Part shown: one piece after another, positions 9,208-16,844 of the stretch
How the letters are laid out: every line of letters starts with the position of its first letter
How positions within the stretch are numbered: position 1 is the first letter of the stretch
Assembly: GCA_016710165.1 (NCBI GenBank)
Contig: JADJLJ010000004.1
Span: forward strand, 231,226 to 295,225
Length of the DNA: 64,000 bases
Direction of reading: 5' to 3'
From: Chitinophagaceae bacterium
Lineage (GTDB): Bacteria > Bacteroidota > Bacteroidia > Chitinophagales > Chitinophagaceae
Program-made: the position numbers and the translations under genes
The notes under the pieces: model-generated
What the model saw: the letters and a program-made list of their open reading frames with translations, nothing else
Told to the model about the DNA's origin: nothing
Databases searched by the model: none

Positions 9208-9243
9208 AAAAAAAATACAGCTCCTGTTTTTTGCAGGAGCTGT
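9208..9243 (-). terminator. Strong intrinsic terminator
   Basis: A perfect 10-bp stem, ACAGCTCCTG with CAGGAGCTGT and a 7-base loop, is followed on the minus strand by a run of eight T (A8 at 9208-9215 on the plus strand). It sits directly after the stop at 9266, so it should end transcription of that gene before the CPBP gene. Confidence 0.85.
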
Positions 9244-9265
9244 GCTATGTGTGAGGCTGGTTTGA

Positions 9266-10114
9266 TCATTTGTAACCGATCCACTTGCGTTCTTCTATAT
9301 TGAAAAGCCAGTAGATACCGTTTGCAAAGGCAAAGTTGAAGGATGTTTCCACCACGGCATCCGAAGGGAGTTTAAGTTTCTGTGTAAGGAACCCTGTTTT
9401 GTAATCATAGAGTTCAACCAGTTTATCGTTTGTGTTCAGGGCACCGATCTCTGCACCGGCAATACCTGTGTAAACAATGCTGGTATTGTTGTATCCTTCC
9501 GGTCCTTCATTCAATACTTCCTCTTCTTCATTCTTTTCTTCAATGCCCTGGGTCTTTGTGCGGCCCCAGTGCAGTGTGATCTTAACCCCTTCTTTTTCTT
9601 TGGCATCGGCAGTATTGTATGCAAAAATATCAAGGCCGTTCAGGAAGAGCACTTCTTTTTTACCGGGGTTGAAAACGCCTACACACTGATCGCCGGGCTG
9701 GTGTGTTCCTTCAAATTCTATATTGTATTCAGCCGGGATCCCTGTTTTAGGGTCAAGGGTATAGTTGAACCATCCGCTGCTTCCATAACCGTTCCCGCTG
9801 ATCTTTTTAGTTGCTGTATTGTACCAAAGCCCCCGGGTATCTACCTGGGTGGTCAGGTCATCGCCGGAAAGCCTTTTGCCTGTTGCATTGAATACGGCAT
9901 GCGGGTATTCGGTATTGCCGGCAAAAGAGGCATAGTATTGTTTTTTTAACGGATGCCAGGCCACGGAAGCTCCCCGGGTGCCGGGCATATCGTCGTCAGC
10001 GGTTTTGGGCATTTTAAGCTCCATTACTTTTTTCAGGGTTCGGCCGCCAACCTGCGCATGAAGAAGAAATGTTCCGCTCATGAACGCAAACATCAGCAAG
10101 AGGGTCTTTTTCAT
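9266..10114 (-). CDS. Secreted protein of unknown function
   Basis: From ATG 10114 the product is 282 aa with a typical signal peptide (MKKTLLLMFAFMSGTFLLHA, cut before QVGG). The frame is open 56 codons further upstream, but that part lacks a signal and overlaps obg, so the MKKTLLL start is right. The mature part has blade-like repeats with WYN, GWFNY, IYWLFN and a conserved final RKWIGYK, suggesting a beta-propeller or similar sheet protein. No catalytic motif is seen. It may be co-transcribed with obg (gap about 65 bases) and is followed by a strong terminator. Confidence 0.72.
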   Translation of the reverse strand: MKKTLLLMFAFMSGTFLLHAQVGGRTLKKVMELKMPKTADDDMPGTRGASVAWHPLKKQYYASFAGNTEYPHAVFNATGKRLSGDDLTTQVDTRGLWYNTATKKISGNGYGSSGWFNYTLDPKTGIPAEYNIEFEGTHQPGDQCVGVFNPGKKEVLFLNGLDIFAYNTADAKEKEGVKITLHWGRTKTQGIEEKNEEEEVLNEGPEGYNNTSIVYTGIAGAEIGALNTNDKLVELYDYKTGFLTQKLKLPSDAVVETSFNFAFANGIYWLFNIEERKWIGYK

Positions 10115-10178
10115 TTTATAAATTTTAATGCAAAAAACGAAATAAAACCGGTTATTGGTATACCGGGAAGCGGGTATT

Positions 10179-11189
10179 TTAAAGCCCGCCTTTCCCCGGT
10201 GAATTGAGTGTATTCCACAGCAGGTCCTTGAGTTCCTGCAGGCCCTGGCCGGTAACAGAAGAGATGAAGACATGCGGAACATTTGCGGGCAGTTCTTTTG
10301 CTATGGCTGTTCTTAACTCTTCATCCAGCATATCGCTTTTACTGATGGCGATCACAAAATCCTTCTGAAGCATTTCCGGGTTGTATTGCTCCAGTTCGCT
10401 GTGTAATATCTCAAACTCCTGTTTGTGGTTCCTGCTGTCGGCAGGAATCAGGAACAGCAGGATGGAATTGCGTTCGATATGCCGCAGGAAACGATGGCCA
10501 AGTCCCTTTCCTTCCGCTGCGCCCTCAATGATGCCCGGCAGATCGGCGATGCAAAAACTTTTACCATCACGGTACTCCACCATTCCCAACTGCGGAACCA
10601 GCGTGGTAAAGGCATAGTCGGCGATCTTTGGTTTTGCGGCCGTGATGCTTGAAAGCAGGGTTGATTTACCTGCATTGGGAAAACCCACCAATCCTACATC
10701 GGCCAGCACTTTCAGCTCCAGAATCTTCCATCCTTCCACACCGGGTTCGCCGGGTTGTGCATATTCGGGTGCCTGGTTGGTAGCGCTTTTAAAATTACTG
10801 TTACCCAATCCGCCGCGGCCGCCTTTCAATAAAATGATCTCCTGTCCGTCTTCCAGGATCTCTGCCTCTTTTTCGCCCGTTTCTTCATCCCGTGCAATGG
10901 TGCCCAGCGGTACTTCAATGATGATGTCTTTACCGTATCTTCCGGTGGAATTGTTCTTACTCCCGTTCTCACCGTTTTCTGCCAGAATATTTTTATAATA
11001 GCGAAGATGCAACAGCGTCCATAACTGCGGGTTGCCTTTTAAAATGATGTGGGCGCCCCGGCCGCCATCACCCCCATCGGGCCCGCCCATGGCAGTTAAT
11101 TTATTGCGCATGAAATGTTTGCTTCCTGCACCTCCATGGCCGCTGCGGCAAAAGATCCTTATCTGGTCAACAAAATTTGATTTTTCCAT
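10179..11189 (-). CDS. obg: GTPase Obg/CgtA
   Basis: Ribosome-associated GTPase involved in large-subunit assembly and stress control. The 336-aa protein has the glycine-rich Obg fold in the first 155 residues, then G1 GFPNAGKST at 169-177, G3 DLPGI at 216-220, G4 SKSD and G5 SSVTGQGL. It lacks the C-terminal OCT domain found in many Gram-positive Obg proteins, as is usual in Bacteroidota. The gene is complete. Confidence 0.97.
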   Translation of the reverse strand: MEKSNFVDQIRIFCRSGHGGAGSKHFMRNKLTAMGGPDGGDGGRGAHIILKGNPQLWTLLHLRYYKNILAENGENGSKNNSTGRYGKDIIIEVPLGTIARDEETGEKEAEILEDGQEIILLKGGRGGLGNSNFKSATNQAPEYAQPGEPGVEGWKILELKVLADVGLVGFPNAGKSTLLSSITAAKPKIADYAFTTLVPQLGMVEYRDGKSFCIADLPGIIEGAAEGKGLGHRFLRHIERNSILLFLIPADSRNHKQEFEILHSELEQYNPEMLQKDFVIAISKSDMLDEELRTAIAKELPANVPHVFISSVTGQGLQELKDLLWNTLNSPGKGGL

Positions 11190-11278
11190 CTGGCGGCAAA
11201 GGTCTGTAAAATTTAAGGATTAATGACGGGTTAACTTCATTTATGATTTTATTGGAGAGTTACACATCTAAATCGTAG

Positions 11279-11286
11279 TACATTTG
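11279..11286 (+). promoter_or_regulatory. -7 element TACATTTG, probable promoter of the lipoprotein gene at 11308
   Basis: TACATTTG matches TAnnTTTG and lies 22 bases before the ATG at 11308. A TTG at 11252-11254 is slightly farther than the usual -33 spacing. The region is the divergent gap between obg and this gene. Confidence 0.4.
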
Positions 11287-11307
11287 TAAGAAGTAAATCA
11301 AAAGAAA

Positions 11308-11706
11308 ATGATCAAACTGTTTTTTATCCCCGTTATTGTAATCCTGAGCTGCGGTTCGGTAAAGAAAAACCAGTCTGCTTCCAATATGGATTCTTTGAAC
11401 CAACCACCGCTCACCGGGCAGGCCGGGAAAGATTCCATCCCTCCCTGTATAAGAAAAAAGATCGATTCCTTTAAAGTGATGCCAAAACATGAACAGCCGC
11501 AACGGGTAACAGAGTACAGTTACAAAGGCAAAAAAGTTTATTATGTTGCCATGCCCTGCTGTGACTTTTTCAACGAAGTATATGATGATACATGCAACCT
11601 GCTGGGTTCTCCGGATGGTGGTTTCAGCGGCAGGGGAGACGGTAAATTGCCGGACTTTTTTACGGAAGCAAAGAATGAAAAACCGGTCTGGAAGGCAAAG
11701 GACTGA
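11308..11706 (+). CDS. Small lipoprotein with a conserved SPDGGFSGRGDGK motif
   Basis: The 132-aa product has a short signal peptide with lipobox LSCGS (Cys at residue 15). The mature part has a Cys in PPCIRKKI, an AMPCCDFFNEVYD segment and LLGSPDGGFSGRGDGKLPDF. This arrangement fits the small Bacteroidota lipoproteins annotated as DUF6970, whose role is unknown; the family name is from memory. The gene ends one base before the convergent paaY gene, so the two transcripts meet tail to tail. Confidence 0.72.
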   Translation: MIKLFFIPVIVILSCGSVKKNQSASNMDSLNQPPLTGQAGKDSIPPCIRKKIDSFKVMPKHEQPQRVTEYSYKGKKVYYVAMPCCDFFNEVYDDTCNLLGSPDGGFSGRGDGKLPDFFTEAKNEKPVWKAKD

Positions 11707-12297
11707 TCATTTGTTCTCATTCCAGGTCTTGTAAGCAGCAGGTTGTGATTCCCGGTCAGCAGGAACAGACCGCAGTGGTTCACAGGCTTTCCACGATTCA
11801 AACATCTGTTTCGGCAACTGCTGGTATAAAGCAGTCCCTTCTGTTTTCCACCGGATCATTTCATCGGTTACTTCTTTGATCTTTTTTGCCGGGTTGCCCA
11901 CAATGACGCTTCTTTGTTCAAATACTTCATCCGCTTTGATAAAACTTAAAGCGCCCACAATGCATTCATCGCCCAGCAGCACATTATCCATGATCACCGC
12001 ATTCATTCCTACCAGGCAATTCTTTCCAATAGTTGCTCCGTGTACGATCGCCCCATGACCAATATGTGCTCCTTCCTTTAATAAAACCGTTACGCCGGGA
12101 AACATATGAATGGTGCAGTTCTCCTGCACATTACACCCGTCTTCAATGATGATCTGTCCCCAATCACCCCGGATGGCGGCGCCGGGCCCGATGTAACAAT
12201 CCTTACCAATGATCACGTTACCGGTAACGGTTGCATCCGGATGAATGAAGGAGGATTCATGAATTACAGGTATGAAATTGTTGAATTGATAAATCAT
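11707..12297 (-). CDS. paaY: PaaY-type hexapeptide-repeat thioesterase / gamma-carbonic-anhydrase-like protein
   Basis: The 196-aa protein is a left-handed beta-helix built of hexapeptide repeats (V.GNVIIG, IGPGAAIRGD, IGHGAIVHGA, LVGMNAVIMD). Metal-binding His residues are in CTIHMF, AHIGHG and IVHGA. The C-terminal MIRWKTEGTALYQ and ACEPLRSV match PaaY more closely than general gamma-carbonic anhydrases. PaaY is a CoA thioesterase that relieves trapped ring-CoA intermediates of phenylacetate breakdown. It is the last gene of the paa operon, which supports the assignment. Confidence 0.85.
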   Translation of the reverse strand: MIYQFNNFIPVIHESSFIHPDATVTGNVIIGKDCYIGPGAAIRGDWGQIIIEDGCNVQENCTIHMFPGVTVLLKEGAHIGHGAIVHGATIGKNCLVGMNAVIMDNVLLGDECIVGALSFIKADEVFEQRSVIVGNPAKKIKEVTDEMIRWKTEGTALYQQLPKQMFESWKACEPLRSVPADRESQPAAYKTWNENK

Positions 12298-12335
12298 AAG
12301 TAAAAGTACTAAAGTAAATAAGGTATATAAAGGAG

Positions 12336-12734
12336 TTAGATTTCGGATTTTTTCTTTTCTTCGTCTCTTTTCTTCCGGAGGTAAATCAGATAACCATTAA
12401 TAAGCCGTTCAAGTTCTTTTGCTTTTGTTTTTAAAGCAGTGAGTTGTTCTACGGTAATATATGCTTCATCATAGGCATCTGTTAAGTGGTTTACAGTTTC
12501 CGTAAGTGAACCTCTTGACTGTATGCAAAAATGGATCTGATCCGGATATGTAAATCTCCCATGCCCTTCTGAAATAAGTGCATTAACGGATCTTGTGCTT
12601 CTGATCAACTGGTCCGCCAGCCTGAATTTTTCTTCTTTCGGAAATGTTTTAGTGAGTTCCCTGATCTCGTTTTTAAATAAGCGGGCCTTTTTCCAGAGTT
12701 CAAGTTCTTCAAAACCAAAATTTGTATTGTCCAT
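12336..12734 (-). CDS. Four-helix-bundle protein (S23/IVP family)
   Basis: The 132-aa protein begins with FEELELWKKARLFKNEI and contains FRLADQLIRSTRSV and ISEGHGRF, the hallmarks of the S23 or intervening-sequence protein family. This family was first seen inside 23S rRNA insertions but is scattered widely in Bacteroidota chromosomes. Its function is unknown; the fold is a four-helix bundle that forms pentamers. It sits inside the paa operon between paaI and paaY with gaps of 38-71 bases, so it is probably a later insertion without a catabolic role. Confidence 0.87.
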   Translation of the reverse strand: MDNTNFGFEELELWKKARLFKNEIRELTKTFPKEEKFRLADQLIRSTRSVNALISEGHGRFTYPDQIHFCIQSRGSLTETVNHLTDAYDEAYITVEQLTALKTKAKELERLINGYLIYLRKKRDEEKKKSEI

Positions 12735-12805
12735 AGTAAAATATGGGTTGACAATGTTTTCGGGTAGTGTATGAATTTGAGGATACCGTTTAAACTTTTT
12801 CTACT

Positions 12806-13237
12806 TTATTTACTAATTAATTTTTTATCCGTACGGAAACAGGTTCCCTTGAATATAGCTACCACATGATCTTTTTGATTGTGGATGGAAATATGGTAGA
12901 GGCCGGTACTTTTCCCGTTATGCATTTCTTTTGCTTCGGCGGTTAATACATCTCCTACATGGACGGGTTTTAAAAAATTAATGGCAGTATCCAATGCTAC
13001 CGATAATACATTCCGGTTATTGCAGGCAAATGCAAAAGCGCTGTCGGCCAAAGAAAAGGCAATGCCACCATGTACGATACCAAAGCCATTGATCATCTCT
13101 TCCCGAACCGTCATTTTGATCCTGCTGTAACCTTCCCTTACTTCCAGCACTTCAACGCCCAGCCATTGGGAGAACAGGTCGTTCTTCATCATATGTGCTA
13201 CCACTTCCCTGGCAAACTTGTCTTTTTCCGGGTTCAT
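12806..13237 (-). CDS. paaI: Hydroxyphenylacetyl-CoA thioesterase PaaI (hotdog fold)
   Basis: It hydrolyses acyl-CoA intermediates of the phenylacetate route to free CoA. The 143-aa length is typical. The active-site signature NGFGIVHGGIAFSLADSAFAFACN is visible (residues about 50-73), with the catalytic Asp in LADSAF and the HGG helix start. The gene begins one base after the paaG stop codon, indicating tight coupling. No anomaly is seen. Confidence 0.93.
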   Translation of the reverse strand: MNPEKDKFAREVVAHMMKNDLFSQWLGVEVLEVREGYSRIKMTVREEMINGFGIVHGGIAFSLADSAFAFACNNRNVLSVALDTAINFLKPVHVGDVLTAEAKEMHNGKSTGLYHISIHNQKDHVVAIFKGTCFRTDKKLISK

Positions 13238-13238
13238 T

Positions 13239-14039
13239 TTATTTTCCTTTAAAAGTTGGATTCCTTTTTTCCAGGAATGCGTTGATGCCTTCCCCGTAAT
13301 CTTCCGTGGCTGCGGCTTTTTGCTGGTACTTATCCTCCAGCGATAGCTGCTCTTCCCAGATGGTGTGGAATGAACTGTTTAGTGCGTGTTTGGTATATGC
13401 CAGTCCCTTTGTTGGCATTTGCGAAAGCGAGACGGCGATCTTTTTGCTTTCTTCCTCAAAAGTATCCGGTTCAAAGACCTTATAGATCATTCCAAGCCTT
13501 TCTGCTTCTGGGGCAGTTACTTTATCGCCGGTCATCATTAACGCACTTGCTTTTTGCCAGCCGATCAAACGGGGCAGTGTAAAAGTCCCGCCACTGTCCG
13601 GGATCAGCCCGATCTTGCTGAATGCCTGGATAAAGGATGCCGATGCCGATGCAACAACCACATCGCAGCATAAGCCGATATTGGCGCCGGCGCCGGCAGC
13701 TACCCCGTTGATGGCGGCCACTACGGGCTTTGGCAGGTTTCTTATTCTTCTTACAATGGGGTTGTAGTGCTCAGCAAGGATCTGCTTTATTTCAATTTTG
13801 TGCTCACCAACCAGTTCGCTGATATCCTGGCCTGCTGAAAAGGCCTTGCCGGATCCCGTGATATACACGCAACGCACTTCATGCAGCGAAGCCGCTTCAT
13901 CCAGCTTTGCCTGCATCAGCAAAGCCATCTCCCTGTTGAACGAATTGAATTTTTCGGGGCGGTTAAGGGTTATGTAAGCAACACCGTTTCTTATTTCAAA
14001 TAAAATGGAGGACATGGTAGTAGTTTTAAAATGATTCAT
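13239..14039 (-). CDS. paaG: 2-(1,2-epoxy-1,2-dihydrophenyl)acetyl-CoA isomerase PaaG
   Basis: This enoyl-CoA isomerase/hydratase converts the ring epoxide made by PaaABCE into the oxepin-CoA. The crotonase motifs are present: GKAFSAGQDI (oxyanion hole), AAINGVAAGAGANI, and IGLIPDSGG with the Asp expected in PaaG. The open frame gives 266 aa from ATG 14039, directly after the mgtC stop. An ATG at 14015 (MSSILFEI) gives the more usual N-terminus of 258 aa and may be the true start. The order paaG-paaI is common in Bacteroidota. Confidence 0.92.
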   Translation of the reverse strand: MNHFKTTTMSSILFEIRNGVAYITLNRPEKFNSFNREMALLMQAKLDEAASLHEVRCVYITGSGKAFSAGQDISELVGEHKIEIKQILAEHYNPIVRRIRNLPKPVVAAINGVAAGAGANIGLCCDVVVASASASFIQAFSKIGLIPDSGGTFTLPRLIGWQKASALMMTGDKVTAPEAERLGMIYKVFEPDTFEEESKKIAVSLSQMPTKGLAYTKHALNSSFHTIWEEQLSLEDKYQQKAAATEDYGEGINAFLEKRNPTFKGK

Positions 14040-14684
14040 TTACACATCAAAGCTTCTCACTTCTTTGTGGCCAAGCAGGAACTGGTTTACCAGGTCGTAA
14101 TTCCTGTCGGGCGAGCTGATGCGGTAAAGGTAGATGGCATCGTTGTTCTCTTTTAGTGATTTCATGCAGCGGAAGGAAAGATCGTGCGAATTAAAAAAGT
14201 CTTCCAGCTCTGGCTGGAAATTTTTTCCTGATTCCACGGTGCGGATCTTATAATCTTTTACCCGGTGCAGCCTGTTTATAAAACGCTGTACCGGTTCCAG
14301 CACAAACAATGCAATGACCACCATGGCAGATACAACAATGGCCAGCGGGTAATTGTGATATCCGATCGCCATACCCAGGGCTGCTGTTATCCAGATGAGG
14401 GCAGCGGTCGTTAAGCCGTTGACCGTTATTCCTTCTTTAAAGATCACACCGGCACCAATGAAACCAATTCCGGTAACAATATTGCTTGCGATCCTGTCGG
14501 CACTACCGGCTGCAGACACTTCCTTGGAAAGAATGGTATAAAGACAAGAGCCTACACAGATCAATATCATTGTCCGGAACCCGGCGGGCTTGCTGCGGAA
14601 CTCCCGTTCCAGCCCGATAACGGCCCCAATGACAAAGGCAATGGAAACCTGGGCGGCTTCTTCAAAATAAATGGAAATGTCCAT
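14040..14684 (-). CDS. MgtC/SapB-family membrane protein
   Basis: The 214-aa protein has about four to five membrane helices in the first 130 residues with the family motifs GAVIGLEREFRSKPAGFRT and TGIGFIGAGVIFKEG. An ACT-like cytoplasmic tail of about 80 residues follows. MgtC proteins are linked to low-magnesium growth and ATP-synthase control, but the exact role differs between species. It sits between paaD and paaG with short gaps and no catabolic role, so it looks like a passenger gene. Confidence 0.88.
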   Translation of the reverse strand: MDISIYFEEAAQVSIAFVIGAVIGLEREFRSKPAGFRTMILICVGSCLYTILSKEVSAAGSADRIASNIVTGIGFIGAGVIFKEGITVNGLTTAALIWITAALGMAIGYHNYPLAIVVSAMVVIALFVLEPVQRFINRLHRVKDYKIRTVESGKNFQPELEDFFNSHDLSFRCMKSLKENNDAIYLYRISSPDRNYDLVNQFLLGHKEVRSFDV

Positions 14685-14717
14685 ACAAAAGATTCAACGA
14701 TGATAAAGTTAAGAAGA

Positions 14718-15200
14718 TTAATGGCACTTGAAATAATCAAATGGCTCTTTGCAGTCGTTACACTGGTACAGGGCCTTGCAGGCGGTGCTGCCAAATTCGC
14801 TGATGACCCTTGTATTGGCTGAGTGGCATTGGGGGCATTCCACGCCGTCCTTTGGGATCGCAAATCTTTTATCGGGGGCGGCAATGCCGTAAGCCTCCAG
14901 CTTTCTTTTTCCTTCTTCACTCATCCAGTCGGTTGTCCATGCCGGGGAGAGGACAGGGGTTACTTTTACATTTACAAAGCCCTTTTCCAGTAATGCCAGT
15001 TTGATGTTCATGGCGATCATATCCATGGCCGGGCAACCGGTGTATGTGGGCGTTATGATGACTTCGACCCCGTCTCCGTTTATCTTAATATCCCGTACAA
15101 TGCCCATGTCGGCAATGGTAAGCACGGGAATTTCAGGATCGGTGACCGTTTCAAGTATCTGCCGGATAGTATTTATTCCTATGGTTGAAGAATCTACCAT
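14718..15200 (-). CDS. paaD: Phenylacetyl-CoA epoxidase maturation subunit PaaD
   Basis: PaaD is a MIP18/DUF59-type protein needed to assemble the active PaaABCE epoxidase, probably in Fe-S or diiron cofactor handling. The N-terminal 100 residues show TVTDPEIPVLTIADMGIVRD and TYTGCPAMDMI. The C-terminal part has the PaaD-specific zinc ribbon CPQC...C...CNDC. The 160-aa length is normal. Its ATG overlaps the paaC stop (ATGGTAG), indicating translational coupling. Confidence 0.95.
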   Translation of the reverse strand: MVDSSTIGINTIRQILETVTDPEIPVLTIADMGIVRDIKINGDGVEVIITPTYTGCPAMDMIAMNIKLALLEKGFVNVKVTPVLSPAWTTDWMSEEGKRKLEAYGIAAPDKRFAIPKDGVECPQCHSANTRVISEFGSTACKALYQCNDCKEPFDYFKCH

Positions 15201-15985
15201 TCACTGTTGGGATAAGCTCTTTGCATGTACTGCAGCTCGGTAAGAATATAACCCAGGTGTTCAGTATGGGTTCCTTTTTTACCACCGCTCTGCATGAATA
15301 CTTTTTCAGGAATGGATAATGTGGCTTCTTCAAAGACAGCCTTTACTTTTTCATCCCATTCCTTTTTGATGGATGAAAGATCAATACCAGGAGAGATCTC
15401 ATAACCGGCAGGTATGAACATTTCACCGGTATAAGGCCATAGTTCCCGGACGGCTTTACTGATCCTGCTATGACTTTCTTCTGTACCGTCGCCCAGGCGT
15501 ATCACCCATTCGCTGCTCCAGCGTACATGGTATTTTGTTTCTTTCAGCGCTTTGGCGGTAATAGCGGCTAATTGTTCATCATCACCCTGCTGCAGCATTT
15601 CAAAGAGCAGGTATTGGTATTGACTGAACAGGTATTGGCGCAGGACAGTCTGTGCCCAATCACTGTTCGGTTGTTCCACCAATAAAAGATTTTTAAATTC
15701 TCTTTCTTTTCGCAGGTAAGCCAGTGAATCTTCGGTGACCTCACCCCCAACCCCCTCTCCAGGGGAAGAGGGGGCTTTGGACCCTGTAGATTTGATGGTG
15801 TAATTATTTAACTGTGCCGCATACTGGTAAAAATTTCTTGATTGCCCGAGCAGGTCGAGCGAAATATTGGTGATGGCAATGTCCTGTTCCAATATGGGTC
15901 CATGTCCGCACCATTCACTGTTTCGTTGCGAAAGTATCAGTGTGGTATCGGCAAGATGTAAAGTATAATCGATCTGAGAATTCAT
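15194..15985 (-). CDS. paaC: Phenylacetyl-CoA epoxidase structural subunit PaaC, with an in-frame repeat insertion
   Basis: PaaC is the ferritin-like non-catalytic partner of PaaA in the epoxidase core. Typical stretches are GHGPILEQDIAITNISLDLLGQ, FKNLLLVEQPN, YHVRWSSEWVIRLGDGTEESH and LWPYTGEMF. The 263 aa exceed the usual length of about 245-250. The extra segment near residues 67-84 (GSKAPSSPGEGVGGEVTE) is coded by a palindromic repeat at 15740-15776 that also occurs at 48421. The insert lies between two helices, so function may be kept. It is otherwise intact. Confidence 0.95.
   Translation of the reverse strand: MNSQIDYTLHLADTTLILSQRNSEWCGHGPILEQDIAITNISLDLLGQSRNFYQYAAQLNNYTIKSTGSKAPSSPGEGVGGEVTEDSLAYLRKEREFKNLLLVEQPNSDWAQTVLRQYLFSQYQYLLFEMLQQGDDEQLAAITAKALKETKYHVRWSSEWVIRLGDGTEESHSRISKAVRELWPYTGEMFIPAGYEISPGIDLSSIKKEWDEKVKAVFEEATLSIPEKVFMQSGGKKGTHTEHLGYILTELQYMQRAYPNSEW
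15740..15776. repeat. REP-like palindromic repeat copy 1, inside paaC
   Basis: It begins CTCACCCCCAACCCCCTCTC and continues through a GGGGAAGAGGGGG arm. The two C-rich and G-rich arms can pair as a hairpin. The first 22 bases are identical to the copy at 48421-48459, which lies between genes. This copy adds about 13 codons to paaC without breaking the frame. Confidence 0.85.
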
Positions 15986-16043
15986 AAAGTCAAAAGTTAG
16001 AAGTTAAAAACCGTTCTTATTTTGAGTTTTTACTTTTTAATTA

Positions 16044-16415
16044 TTACATATGATTTACTTCATCCGGTAACTGGTAAAAAGTAGGGTGCCTGTAGATCTT
16101 ATCTGCTGCCGGTTCGTATAATTCACCCGCTTCTTCGGGATTTGAGGCAGTGATGTATTTACTTTCCACCACCCAGATACTGATTCCTTCCTGGCGGCGG
16201 GTATATACATCCCTTGCATTTTCAATGGCCATGGCAGCATCGGCTGCATGCAGGCTTCCCACGTGTTTGTGATCCAGGCCCTGTTTGCTGCGGATGAATA
16301 TCTCCCAGAGGGGCCACTCATGCTTTGATTCCGGCTTGCCTGTGGTTGTTGAAACTCCGGCATTATCCTCGGGGATATCACCGTAGTAAAATTTCCGTAT
16401 GAATGTATGGAACAT
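16044..16415 (-). CDS. paaB: Phenylacetyl-CoA epoxidase subunit PaaB
   Basis: PaaB is a small subunit that bridges the PaaAC core of the epoxidase. The diagnostic block WPLWEIFIRSKQGLDHKHVG and the following ENARDVYTRR and ISIWVV segments are present. At 123 aa it has an N-terminal extension of about 30 residues compared with the shortest PaaB proteins; ATG 16415 is kept as the start. It sits between a lipoprotein gene and paaC in the operon. Confidence 0.93.
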   Translation of the reverse strand: MFHTFIRKFYYGDIPEDNAGVSTTTGKPESKHEWPLWEIFIRSKQGLDHKHVGSLHAADAAMAIENARDVYTRRQEGISIWVVESKYITASNPEEAGELYEPAADKIYRHPTFYQLPDEVNHM

Positions 16416-16427
16416 GGTTGATGGTAT

Positions 16428-16844
16428 TTAATTTTTTACTTCAATGGTATAAGTCCTGACCCTTGCGGAGTCTTCTTTTGCAGTTTTGTATGACAGCAGC
16501 TTATACAGCCGCAGGGTAGTGATGCCGGTTTTTACGGGTGCCAGTACCAGTTCTTTTCCAACATTCCCTCCTGCCATGTCCCCGGGGTTATCATCCTTGC
16601 TGATAACGGTCAGCAATTTCACCACACCCAGGCTGTCATTTATTTCAAAACGCACAGAGCCTTCATATTCGCAGCCACGACAGATGCTTTCATAGATCAC
16701 CAACGTATCGGAAGGCTTAACAAGGTTGATGCTGTCTGTTCTGAGAACGATCCTGTTGTCTTTACTTGTTACATTCTCCTTTTCACTATTGTTGCAACCG
16801 GTAAGCAGAACAACAAGGCCCGTGAACCATACAAATGACCTCAT
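16428..16844 (-). CDS. Lipoprotein embedded between paaA and paaB
   Basis: The 138-aa product has a signal peptide with lipobox LLTGC (Cys at residue 17). The mature part is beta-rich, has a CRGC pair, and ends with a VKTGITTLRLYKLLSYK segment that faintly recalls chagasin-like inhibitor domains. That resemblance is weak. Its ATG shares the A of the paaA stop codon (TGATG), so it is translated in step with paaA. The role is unknown. Position alone suggests co-regulation with phenylacetate use. Confidence 0.75.
   Translation of the reverse strand: MRSFVWFTGLVVLLTGCNNSEKENVTSKDNRIVLRTDSINLVKPSDTLVIYESICRGCEYEGSVRFEINDSLGVVKLLTVISKDDNPGDMAGGNVGKELVLAPVKTGITTLRLYKLLSYKTAKEDSARVRTYTIEVKN

Noticed and set aside
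12336..12734. A 23S rRNA intervening sequence because of the S23-type protein
   Set aside because: No rRNA sequence flanks it; the gene sits in a protein-coding operon.
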